A program made the translations under genes and the position numbers. Shown one piece after another: positions 54,895-64,000 of a stretch of 64,000 nt of DNA. Each line of letters starts with the position of its first letter. The stretch's first letter is position 1. The notes under the pieces were generated by a model. The model had not been told where the DNA came from. It saw only the letters and a program-made list of their open reading frames with translations, and did not search any database. The DNA is from Pogostemon cablin (Eukaryota > Streptophyta > Magnoliopsida > Lamiales > Lamiaceae): positions 21,740,465 to 21,804,464 of the forward strand of contig CM042985.1 of NCBI GenBank assembly GCA_023678885.1, given 5' to 3'.

Positions 54895-56178
54895 TGGTGT
54901 GCAATTGCCGACACCCAAAAATAAGATTTGTAATTTACCAAAACAAAGCCACGAAAATGTAGCAGGGTAAGTAAGGGTTGAACCCATAGGAAGTAATCAA
55001 ACTTTAATTGAATTTAACGTGTTTTTATAAGTAACCAGAGAAGGGGGATTGGGACTAACAACTAATAGACATAAAAGAAATAATTAAAATAAAAAGAATA
55101 ATAAAATTAAGATATTATATAAAACAAACCTAGTCCAAGGATTTGATCCCCTCCCATATGCTAATTCAAATGTATGAAATTCCTAAAACACCAACAAGTT
55201 CATAAACTCAAGTTCCTAAGCTAACGGTACGATCAATTAACTCGAAATACCCTTAAGTTAAATAACCTAGGGTACGACCTCTAAATTAAACTATTCGTGA
55301 GTGACCCTATGGATTCGAACTCGACAATGCATTAAGATTTATATATTAGGACTAGTAGGCTATGAATATTGACTAAGAATCATACAACCTAGATTTTGTG
55401 ATTTCAATAGGTACTCCCTCATTTTGCTACTCGATTCACAATATTATAACAATTATGGATTATAATATGCAAAATAGTTATTGAAAAATCAATCACCTAT
55501 TGAGAGGGGTAGTCTAAACAAGCAATTGAAAAGTCAAGATTCACATCAAAGCCAATCACAAAATAAATTCATAAAATAGGTTGATAATATTATTTATAAT
55601 ATAACATGAAAATTAATCTACGAAGGTTCACAATCCTTGGACTAGAAACAAATTACATAGTTATACTATAAAACTAAAATAAAATAAAATAAAATAACCG
55701 AAGTTGATGGTGGAGCTCTTCCCCAAGCCCCAATCTGGCTTCTGGTGCATCCCAGAATTAAAGTGGATGTGTGATCGCGAGTGTGGTGTCCAGAATATAA
55801 CGCACTCGCAAAATCATAAATTAATTCTCCCAATTAATTAATTCCTTGACCTTCCTTCTTAGAAGAGTATCTAGGTTCATTGTATCTTTTCTCCCTTTGT
55901 TAAGTTTTTCTTTTTCACTTCAAATCAAATCTCTCCTTATTTTGCCTTGGTCAAATCTTTATTTCTAGCCATAAAAATTATTGTATCAGTCACACAAAAT
56001 AAATTATGGTGACTGGACAATTTCTCTCAATTTTGGCTTGTTTCAATAAGAAATAAAATAATTAAAAGTTCAAGTGTGAAAAATATAAATAAGTCATAGT
56101 TACACTAAATAATTCACAACTCACATAACAATATATATGAATTCATCTAAAATAATGAGGTAAAATTACGACTTATCA
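54895..56178 (-). repeat. 5' LTR of D
   Basis: 1284 bp, TGGTGTGCAATTGCCG to GACTTATCA as read on the plus strand. Confidence 0.9.
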
Positions 56179-58083
56179 CCAATCCTAATGAAGAATTCAC
56201 AGTCTACAATGATGCATCGAAACAAGGACTTGAATGTGTATTGATGCAACATGGGAAGATTCTTGCTTACGCTTCTAGACATCTAGGACCGCATGAGATG
56301 AACTATCCTACTAATTGCTTGGAATTAGTGGTTGTGGTTTATGCATTCCTTGAAGATTTGACGACACTATCTCTATGGAGGAAGATGTACGATTTTCACG
56401 GATCATAAAAGTTTGAAGTATCTTTTCACGCAAAAGGAGCTCAACATGAGACAAATTGGATGGTTAGAATTGGTGAACGATTATGATTTCTCAATTGAGT
56501 ACCATCTAGGCAATGCTAACGTGGTAGCCGACGCCTTGAGTCGAAAGACCAAAGTGGAGCTTAATAGTTTTCATACCAAGCAAAAAGAGTTGATCAAGAA
56601 ATTCGCCAAGATGCAAATCGAGTTGGTGACATCACCCTCTAGCTCGAGGGCGATCATTGCAGCGTTGGAGATCCAAACGAGTCTGAAAATGGAGATAAAA
56701 GATGCTCAAGAACAAGATTACTTCTTACAAGGAATGAAGAAGAAGGCACAAGGAGGCGAATACTATGGTTTCAAGGTGGATGATGAAGGAGTATTGAAAT
56801 TCAATGGAAGATTATGTGTTCCGATGGTTGTAGAATTAAGATAGAAGATTTTAGGAGAAGCCACGGAGCGTCATGCACCGCTCATCCGAGAGGAACAAAG
56901 ATGTATCATGATTTGAAGGAAAGATTTTGGTGGAGAAGCATGAAGCGAGATATTGGATACTACATGGAGAGATGTTTGACTTGCCAACAAGTCAAGATTG
57001 AACACCAGCGACCAACCGAAAAACTTAAACCACTCGAGATTCCTGAGTGGAAATGGGTATAAATTACCATGGATTTCGTCGTGGGTTTACCAAGGTTTTC
57101 AAAAGAAAATCATGCCATTTGGTTCATCATCGATCGATTGACCAAGTCGGCTCATTTCTTACCCTTAAAGACGACGTTCAAGATGGAACAGTTTGCTCAA
57201 TTGTATATTTAAGAAATAGTGAAGTTTCATGATGTACCAATTTCTATAGTGTCTGATAGAGATACGCGCTTCACTTCAAGATTTTGGAAAAGTCTACACA
57301 AGGCTATGGGAACTAGATTAAATTTCAGCATGCCTATCACCCGCAAACCGATGGGCAATCAGAAAGAACAATTCAAATTTTGGAAGACATGCTAAGAGAC
57401 TGGACACTTGACTTAGACGAAGCATGGGAAAGATTTCTACCTTTAGTCGAATTTGCGCACAACAACAGTTATCAAGCTACCATCAAGATTGCCTCATATG
57501 AGGCACTCTATCGGAGAAAGTGTAGATCGCCATTGTATTAGGATGAAGTTGGTGAGAGGGCTGTCCTAGGCTCCAAACTAGTAGAAGAAGCGATCGACAA
57601 GATCAGAATCATTCGAGAAAAAGAATCAAGTTTACCCAAGATAGACAAAAGACTTATGCTGATCATAGAAGAAGAGATCTACAATTCGAACCTGGAGAAC
57701 ATGTCTTTCTAAAGGTGGTCCCGTTTTGTTGGACCATTTGAAATTCTTGAACGAGTTAGGGATTTAGCCTATCGTTTGGCTTTACCACCCGAGTTATCCT
57801 CAGTTCATAATATTTTTCACATTTCGATGTTGAGAAAATATGTTCATGATCCTAGCCATGTAGTGAATTTCTCGACATTGGAAATTGGCAAAGACTTAAC
57901 GTATGAAGAAGAACCTATGACAGTCTTAGAACGAAAGGTCCAAAGGATTCGAAACAATGATGTGCCGTTCATTAAAGTTCAATGGAGTCGACACACGAAA
58001 GATGAGGCTACATGGAACAGAGAAGATGAAATACAAGCAAGATACCCCTCTTTCATTACATGTAAGACATTTATATCATGATA
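56179..58083 (+). pseudogene. RNase H, integrase and chromodomain of chromovirus I
   Basis: RNase H at about 56184-56570 (EEFTVYNDASKQGLECVLMQ, HGKILAYASRHL, with the tail ADALSRKTK). Integrase zinc domain 56814-57062 (HPRGTKMYHDLKERFWWRSM, CLTCQQVKIEHQRP). Catalytic core 57065-57400 (FIIDRLTKSAHFLP, PISIVSDRDTRFTSRFWK). The Glu region is frameshifted near 57340. The tail 57776-58081 is almost intact: FHISMLRKYVHD, YEEEPMTVLERKVQRIRNND and VQWSRHTKDEATWNREDEIQ, a chromodomain, which directs insertion by binding chromatin. Stops include TAA for an expected codon at 57060, several TAG and one TTAG. Confidence 0.85.
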
Positions 58084-58110
58084 AAATTTCAAGGACGAAA
58101 CTTTTATTAG

Positions 58111-58366
58111 AAGAGTGGGATGTAACATCCCATAAAATTTCACACGTGTATCTATTTATGGCCCAATTCTTAAAGGCCCAAGACAAGTTTAAAACCAAAT
58201 CCAACCCAATTGTTTTCCCAAACCGCGTGAATAAGAAGGGAGAAATCATATTTATAAACTTTCCTTATTAAAAAAGATTTCTTCTTTTCCAAAAATCAAA
58301 TAATCTCTTCTATTCTTCAAAGAAGATATTTTCCCTGCCCATCAATCATAAAATCAACTCTCCTAA
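58111..58366 (+). repeat. PPT and truncated 3' LTR of I
   Basis: AAGAGTGGGA (58111-58120), then TGTAACATCCC. It matches 21738-21983 and ends abruptly at CTCTCCTAA. The rest of the LTR, and the other half of copia L, have been deleted. Confidence 0.8.
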
Positions 58367-59584
58367 GGATGCCCCTTCGATTAAGTGGAATCAGACTCAC
58401 ATCAAGCAACTCTAGTTATTTATACGCACAATATTTCACCATAATGGTTAAAATACACTATACATTTTAAAGTCTGTGGAGTAATTTAATACTATGAACA
58501 CCTGCTCAAAGTATCACTCGAGATTCTACATTGAATCAAATTTTATTTAACTCAAAAATTTAAGTATAAAATATTGATTTGAATTTTTTTTACTCTAATA
58601 TTTTTGAATTTATATTGACTCAAATTTATATAGGAAAGATAACGTAAAAAATAAAATTTATAGAAAGTATACTAAATCGTGAAAAATAAAATGGCTAAAA
58701 TTTGTATATTCTCGAGGTACACTATGCTCCCAAATTTCAAGTTTTTTTAAAGTTGTATCATTTATTATTAAATTTAAACCATTTAGTATAAGAACTTATA
58801 CTCTTTATTTTCCGAGGAAAAAAAATAATTTTTTTAAGTTTAGTATAAGAACTTATACCCTTTATTTTATGAAAAAAAATTTAATTTTTTAATAAAAATT
58901 TATATTATCCATATTTCAGTCGACATTTTCAATGAAAAAATTATACTCTTATTAATTAAAATATATACCCTTTAAAACAAAAATATTATACCCTTATATA
59001 CTTTGTGCATCAAAAACACAAGAGACCAACTCAAATAAAAAAATTAATATTGCTCCACATAAAAAAGTAAAATTAAGATTCAGATATGACTTCACGTGGA
59101 TCACTTAATAACATAAAGGCAGAAGCTCATGTGTCCGTGCCCCCAACTCTCCTCCTCCATATCCTATTTAACCCTATGTATTGCTAGAGTTTTAAATAGA
59201 GTTTGGGAATATGGTGTCCCGGGAACACGAGCTAAATTGAGATGTAGACACGGTGTTCCCGGGGACACAAGAGCCTCACCCTAAAATTATCAATTCAGAA
59301 TCAGATCCTATATATTTTAGGATCCAAATTGATTGAACTCAATATTTAAACAATTTTGCAGGGACTTGATTGAGATTATATTTTTAATTTTTTTCTTGAA
59401 AGTCCGTATACAGTTTTTTTTTTTTTTTCCTTTTCTTGGAAAGTATATATAAATCAAGAAGAAAGTTATTTTTGTGAGTTGACATATATATTGCATGCAT
59501 GCTTGTAGATGAAGTTAAAAGCCATGTAATCCAAAAAAAACAATCTATTCAGAATTAAAAGAAGGGTAAAATTGGCAATGAATC
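58367..59584. other. Spacer before the F-box gene
   Basis: No gene is seen. AT-rich, with two direct copies of TTTAGTATAAGAACTTATAC (58791 and 58840 areas). A pair of palindromes, GTGTCCCGGGAACAC at 59214-59228 and GTGTTCCCGGGGACAC at 59253-59268, lies 24 bp apart. A T16 run is near 59416. Confidence 0.6.
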
Positions 59585-59637
59585 AGCCCATGGGCTTTTA
59601 GGGTAACCCTCAACTTCAGTCCCAGAGTTTATAAAAG
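59585..59637 (+). promoter_or_regulatory. Probable promoter of the F-box gene copy
   Basis: AGCCCATGGGCT (59585-59596, two overlapping TGGGCY site II elements in opposite directions), then TTTAGGGT (telo box) and TTTATAAAAG (59628) 44 bases before the ATG at 59681. Site II with a telo box is common in promoters of growth and translation genes. The call is by motif only. Confidence 0.45.
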
Positions 59638-59680
59638 AAAGATTGGGAAATCATGAAGAAATGAAATTCATTCATCAGCA

Positions 59681-61210
59681 ATGGAGAAACGACTCGAAGC
59701 CATTAATGGCGGATTCCCTCTTCCAGAGGAGCTTATTCAACACATAGAGTCATATCTGAGCACAAAAGAAGCAGCTCGAACTACCCTACTCTCCAAATCA
59801 TGGCACGCCGCCTGGTCCACTCGTCCTAACCTAGATTTCGACTGTCGAAATCACGGAAACAAAGATGAGTTCTGGGCGTTCATCAACAACACCATGCAGA
59901 GGTACCAACATCTCAACTTGAACATCCACAGTTTTAGGCTGTTCACCAGATGTGAGTTTTCTATTATTAATTATAATCATGGCTTGTGTATTTATGATGA
60001 ATCGGGTGCCAAAGAGTAGACAACTGCTGAAGAATTGATTGTGAAAGCAATGAAGATGGGAACTGTGGATTTTAATTTTGCAAATGAAACCCTTCATTCT
60101 CTTTCTCATTTCATTATACCACGTGAGGTGCTCGAATCCAAAACCCTAGTCAGATTATCTTGTTGATTTAGGAGAAGGGAAGGTTAACTGCTTGGGCTTA
60201 AATCTTTTAGTTTGAACAATGTTGTGTTAGAGAAGAGTGAATTTATATTGAATATAATTTCCAGCTGTCCATTGATTGAGAAATTTATGTTGCAACAAAC
60301 GTGGGCCAAAGAAATAAGGAGGTCTTATGGATCGGTTGTAAATGGTCCAGTTAATCTGTACCAGTTATGTAAACTCAGGTCATCGAAGTTGTTTCGTCTG
60401 GATGTCGATCCTTCGTTTTTCAGTGGTCTGTCGTTTACATTTCCTGTGTTGAAGGATTTGAGCCTTGATGAATGTGGTGGATACAATTACAAAGGGATCA
60501 AAATCCGTAGCCATTCCCTTGAGTACATAAGCTTCATGCAGGATAGGCTGTTGAGGGCCAACTGCGAAGTTCCAAGTATTCGTAAGTTTAAGTTCGAAGG
60601 TATGGAATTAATGCCTTCGCTGTCCTTCAAAACAACTTCGAGGGAATGGGAGTCTGATATATGCGTGAGAGGCATTGATGCTAATATTAAATGGTTCCGC
60701 ATGTTGAATGATCGGCTAACTCATCTGAGCTCGTCAAGAATTACTCTTTCTCTCAGCTTCTGTAGAATTATGGATGAAGACATGGATTTAGAGGGGTTAC
60801 CTATGGCTGTGGTTGTGGTGGAGAGTTTGAAAATGTATGCACCATCCAAGACTACTTGTTGTGCCATTATTGATCGTTTGTTTTGGAGTTGTCGCCCTAA
60901 GTTCGTAGCTCTGAGTCTTCGTGAGTGTGACAAAATGGAGGAATGGCGTCGCCGCCACAAAGATTTGGTACTAAATCTTGGCAAGAGAGTTGCACCAGCA
61001 GTGAGTGAGAGTTGCCCGATGAAGAACCAAGATGTGTTTGATCTTGAGGAAGTGAATGTACAGCTTCTTAAGAAGGAAAAAGGTGTTGCGGCGTGGAAGC
61101 CTCTGCCTTGGAAGACAATCTTAGCCGATTTGTCTGCGTTCGAAAACAAGAAGACGGTTCGCTTCCAACTGAGATGGCGACTGCATTCAGGTGATGCAAA
61201 TTCGTCATAA
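59681..61210 (+). pseudogene. F-box/LRR protein, frame damaged
   Basis: Plant F-box/LRR (FBD-type) proteins recruit targets to SCF ubiquitin ligases. The F-box lies at residues about 13-45: LPEELIQHIESYLSTKEAAR followed by TTLLSKSWHAAW. An LRR-like region follows, with LIVKAMKMG, PREVLESKTLVRLSC, LNIISSCPLIEKFML, FPVLKDLSLDECGG and IRSHSLEYISF. The tail (CRPKFVALSLR, WKTILADL) takes the place of an FBD-like end. An in-frame TAG stands at 60017-60019. A +1 and a -1 indel at about 60163 and 60200 nearly cancel, so both halves are in the same frame; the segment between reads VDLGEGKVNCLGL in the shifted frame. The full length would be about 505 codons. A simple intron does not remove the stop in phase. 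It may be a recent pseudogene, or a sequencing error may account for part of the damage. Confidence 0.75.
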
Positions 61211-61619
61211 CGTTTTTGATTCTTTTCTGGTGAAAAGAATACATTCTTTTGGGGGGCGAGTTTGAGTTGTCCATGTGTTTTGAGTTGTGGAAATAGGGAA
61301 TAAAGTTTGATGTCTTGATGATATAATGGTTTTCATTCCATATACTTCCTTTTGTATTTTGATGTGCTTTCAATTACGTACAGACTAGTTTTTTCATTTG
61401 AATTGTGATAATATATTTTGCATGTTATGATAGTAGTAGAATTAGGAGTAAAATTTAATTGAGCTTGTCTCCCCAGTACAATACAGTTGATGAAAATTTA
61501 TTTTTTAATTAATAATAGAAGAGTTAGTTATCATAGTATGAATATAAAATGAATATGTTTGATATGGCAGGTGATATTTTTCATTTAAAGTACTAATTCA
61601 TTAAATGATATCTTAAATA

Positions 61620-61891
61620 CTCCTTCCGTACAAAGTAAGAGTCTCATTTTAAAATTTTAGTTATCCCACCTAAAGGATTAGGTTTCTTTTTTTGGATATA
61701 TAGGACCCACCCACACACATTAATATACAATTAAAATATTGGGCTCACACACTTACTAATACAATTACCCACCACACATTAAATAATAACTCCTTAATTT
61801 ACTTGCTCAACTACTCACTACACATTAAATAATAACTCCTTAATCCCTGTGCCAAAAAAAAAATGGGACTCTTACTAAGGGATGGAGGGAG
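61620..61891. mobile_element. Stowaway-like MITE 1
   Basis: 272 bp between TA duplications, terminal repeats CTCCTTCCGTACAAAGTAAG and its partner GACTCTTACTAAGGGATGG up to GGAG. It has no coding capacity. Confidence 0.75.
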
Positions 61892-62259
61892 TATATTAAT
61901 AAGCAGTTTTTTATGTTAAATAGAAGAATAAAACCTTAAATATACTCCCTCCTCGGGATGGAGGAAGTATATTAATAAGCAGTTTTTTATGTTAAATAGA
62001 AGAATAAAACCTTAAATATACTCCCTCCTCGTTTGCTTCTAAAATATTCATTTTACTATTTTCGCGTTTACTTCAAAAGTATCAATTTCCCTTATTTAGT
62101 AAAAAGTACATAACATGATCCACCACTTCCCTTTAATACAACTACTCACTTTACATATAATAATAATACTCTTTAATCCGCTTGCAAAAAGTAAATGGAT
62201 ATCTTATAACAGGATGGATAGAGAGTATTAATAAGCAGCTTTTTTTATGTTAAATGTCA
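61892..62259. repeat. Triplicated spacer between MITE ends
   Basis: A 53-bp word (TATATTAATAAGCAGTTTTT and following) occurs identically at 61892-61944 and 61968-62020, separated by a 23-bp relic CTCCCTCCTCGG..GGAAG (61945-61967) that is two MITE ends joined. A partial third copy follows MITE 2 at 62226-62259. The unit period is 76 bp. Confidence 0.75.
62021..62225. mobile_element. Stowaway-like MITE 2
   Basis: 205 bp between TA duplications, CTCCCTCCTCGTTTGCTTC to GGATGGATAGAGAG. It is a different subfamily from MITE 1 in its middle part. Confidence 0.65.
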
Positions 62260-62566
62260 GATTTTCAATATCAATTAATCTGTACCTAATATTATAGAAT
62301 GTTTCAATTTTAACTATGGAAGATTTTCAATATCAATTAATCTGTATAGGTACTGTGATTGTAATATTTTTAGGTGTGTGTAACATTTTATAAGAATTTA
62401 GAAAACTTTTTGAAATTATTGGTTGATATGAAATGTTTCCTTGTTTGAGTAGTAAATCTATACATTGGACGAATAAAAACGAAAAGAGTGAACATAAATA
62501 TGAGACAAAATAAATAATTAATTTATATTTGTGGACTGCCCAAAATGGAAAGTGTGCCAAAGATAT
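62260..62566. other. AT-rich spacer
   Basis: No gene is seen. A TGGAAGATTTTCAATATCAA-like word is repeated near 62263 and 62318. The minus-strand frame at 62560-62333 has no recognisable family. Confidence 0.5.
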
Positions 62567-62636
62567 ACTTATTTTACTTCAGGAAGTGAAATTCTTAAGA
62601 AACTTATTTTACTTCAGGAAGTGAAATTCTTAAGAA
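62567..62636. repeat. 35-bp perfect tandem duplication
   Basis: Two identical 35-bp units beginning ACTTATTTTACTTCAGG (62567-62601 and 62602-62636), about 175 bases beyond the stop of RPL6, possibly in its 3' flank. Confidence 0.9.
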
Positions 62637-62810
62637 AATCCTTTGTCCATTAATAAATGGTAAATGTAATTGATTCACTCGAGTATAAGAAGATCCACAG
62701 ATGAAAATTAAAACACTATGCCAATGGAAGTATATCATCTGATTCATTCAATGGTAACAAAAACAAGTTTAATAGAATAACAAAATAGTATCTAAGAATT
62801 CAAACTCTTT

Positions 62811-63219
62811 CTAAAATACCAACTCATGTGGTTTCATTCCGGCTTTGAGAGAGAACCTTGCTCCCAAATAAGCCTTCAACTCAGGAACAGACTCTATAGC
62901 TTTCCGCAAAGCTCCATCGACTGCTTTCTGGTCATCCTTCTTCTCTGCCGGGAGAGTGTTCTTCTCCTAAATTCGCATGACGCATTGTTATAACAGAATA
63001 ACACCTAAATAAAAGATTGCAGGAATATAAAACTTACTTGATTCTCGGCCTCAAAGAATTCATTCTCTCCCTTCGTTTTCTTTTTTTCAACTTTCTTGGC
63101 AAAGTATTTGTCATCAAACTTCTCCAAGTTCAAACCGGAAATGTCCACCTTGGTGGAGGTTCCAATAACATATGCCTGGTTCACACGCCTTAGAGGTACA
63201 CCGTTAACCTTGTAAGGAC
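62811..63219 (-). CDS. RPL6: 60S ribosomal protein eL6, last two exons
   Basis: Cytosolic large-subunit ribosomal protein. Minus-strand exons 63219-63038 (182 nt) and 62966-62811 (156 nt including TAG) are joined over a 71-base intron with donor GTAAGT and acceptor TTTAG. The joint is in phase 0, and the first exon here starts after a phase-1 acceptor (TTCAG). The sequence is nearly identical to plant RPL6 as I know it: KVNGVPLRRVNQAYVIGTST, KVDISGLNLEKFDDKYF, DDQKAVDGALRKAIESVPEL, LGARFSLKAGMKPHELVF. The upstream exons (N-terminal half) are beyond the window or hidden in 63220-64000, where I cannot find them. There is no damage, so this is the one clearly functional host gene here. Confidence 0.92.
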
Positions 63220-64000
63220 CTGAACAGAAGAGATGAAGAAAATAGATGAGCAAATTGGAGAAAAAGCAGATTTAACATCTGGTAAGTTAATGTTATACAG
63301 AAATACATTATTAACGAATGTTACAACATAATAAAACTAAGCATCATCCACCAATGTGTAAATTATCAACCAATTCACTAAGCAGAAGACACATGACTAT
63401 TTACCATTGCATTACTGTATCTTGGAAGTTGAATTGGTTCATGCTATACAATCCAGTGTTAGTATTACTTTACAACTAAAAGCAGCTTAAAAGCGAAAAA
63501 CTTTTAAACATATTAAGGCATATGTATTTCTCATGGCAAATCCCAAGAGGTAATTGCAGGAACCTGCTCCTCAAAGCAATAGGATATGAGAACACCCTGT
63601 CCGGAAAAGTGGGAGACAGACTAAAAAGACTACTAAAAGACTACTCACCACAACATCAACAGAAAGGGCTTTGGATTTGACTATTTTAAAAAATAATTGG
63701 GCAATACGAAAATATAAGTATCTCGTCCCAAGAATGAAATAGTCATTGATTCATATAACTTGTTTTGTATTTCTCATGAAAAAAGCTGAAATCCCATCAA
63801 AAGAGTCCACTCGCCTAACGGAATAGTACATGGGAATCCAGGAAAGTGGGACAGAACCAAAACGGATGACTCACAACATCGCCACAGAATCAAAATATGT
63901 AGCTTTTATTAACACAATTTAAAAAAAAAAAAAAAAAAAAAGTGGGCAATAAGAACAAAATTATCAGAAAAATATGCAGTCTAAAGGACTACAATAAGGA
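63220..64000 (-). other. Probable intron of RPL6
   Basis: AT-rich with no recognisable eL6 exon, so it is taken as intron running out of the window. Two related blocks (CACCACAACATCA..GGGCAATA at 63645-63705 and CTCACAACATCGCC..GGGCAATAAG at 63870-63950) look like an imperfect direct duplication of about 230 bp. A20 run at 63920-63940. Confidence 0.5.

Larger units (their letters stand above)
46381..56178 (-). mobile_element. Non-autonomous Athila derivative D
   Basis: TGGTGTGC to ACTTATCA with target duplication CCAAT (46376-46380 and 56179-56183). LTRs are 1241 bp (left) and 1284 bp (right). The PPT is beside the left LTR and the primer-binding site beside the right one, so it reads on the minus strand. 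Without copia E the internal part is only about 2.9 kb: a scrap of gag and a long 3' UTR shared with C. Protease, RT, RNase H, integrase and the env-like ORF are absent. It must have moved with enzymes from a relative such as C. Confidence 0.9.
21738..58366 (+). mobile_element. Tekay-type chromovirus I, split by nested insertions
   Basis: A Ty3/gypsy chromovirus about 6.5 kb long in its own sequence, spread over 36.6 kb. Pieces: 5' LTR 21738 to about 23550 (with an insert); gag 23578-24231 and 26070-26401; protease and RT to 27577; RT end 46114-46380; RNase H, integrase and chromodomain 56184-58081; PPT 58111-58120; first 246 bp of the 3' LTR. The LTR start TGTAACATCCCATAAAATTT at 58121 and TATAACATCTCATAAAATTT at 21738 define the ends. 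The three inserts in its coding region have perfect 5-bp duplications, which proves the pieces belong together. All genes carry stops. Confidence 0.85.

Noticed and set aside
59952..60019. A 68-base intron (GTGAGT to AGTAG) that would remove the in-frame stop of the F-box copy
   Set aside because: Joining these sites puts the downstream sequence out of phase and meets a stop within a few codons.

Overview
This is nuclear DNA of a flowering plant, almost certainly a eudicot. The evidence is spliced plant genes (the 3' end of a cytosolic ribosomal protein eL6 gene and an F-box/LRR gene copy), Athila and Tekay-type Ty3/gypsy elements, Ty1/copia elements primed by initiator tRNA-Met, a plant L1-type LINE ORF1 and Stowaway-like MITEs. 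The species cannot be named from the sequence; an asterid is only a guess. More than 85% of the window is transposable element, and most element genes are broken.

Layout. 1-5920 is the 3' part of an Athila-like element (A) with an intact env-like ORF that appears to be spliced, and a complete 3' LTR. A sits inside a minus-strand LINE (5921 to about 7970), which itself sits in an older Athila-like LTR (family H, ending at 9218). 9219-12945 is AT-rich and holds only a decayed LRR receptor-kinase fragment. 12946-20369 is a pile of eroded pieces: a minus-strand Athila 3' UTR (K), a plus-strand copia element (G) and a copia tail (F). A MITE and a copia integrase fragment (L) follow.

21738-58366 is one Tekay-type chromovirus (I) split by nested insertions. 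A solo H-type LTR lies in its gag (24232-26069, duplication GTAGG). Athila-like B (27578-46113, duplication GTGAC) is in its RT, and Athila C (34249-45068, duplication CTTTC) is inside the 3' LTR of B. Gene-poor Athila derivative D (46381-56178, duplication CCAAT) follows, with copia E (48781-53192) inside D. Every junction was read directly, so the order is clear: I is older than B, which is older than C; and I is older than D, which is older than E.

After 58366 the DNA becomes genic: AT-rich spacer, an F-box/LRR pseudogene (59681-61210), a cluster of Stowaway-like MITEs (61620-62259), a 35-bp duplication and the last two exons of RPL6 on the minus strand (62811-63219).

What most deserves a second look is a shared architecture in the Athila-like elements. 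They carry arrays of a 9-bp arm (GGTTCGACC, F) and its reverse complement (GGTCGAACC, R), ordered F-F-R-R so that each module can fold as a nested hairpin. The arrays occur upstream of the TATA box in LTRs, upstream of the env-like gene of A, and inside the gag-pol region of B. In H-type LTRs an array with a different arm (ACACGGCC/GGCCGTGT) occupies the same slot. The LTR of B looks recombinant (H-like before the array, A-like after it), with the switch at the array. A small hairpin with covarying stems also sits just before the polypurine tract in several of these families.
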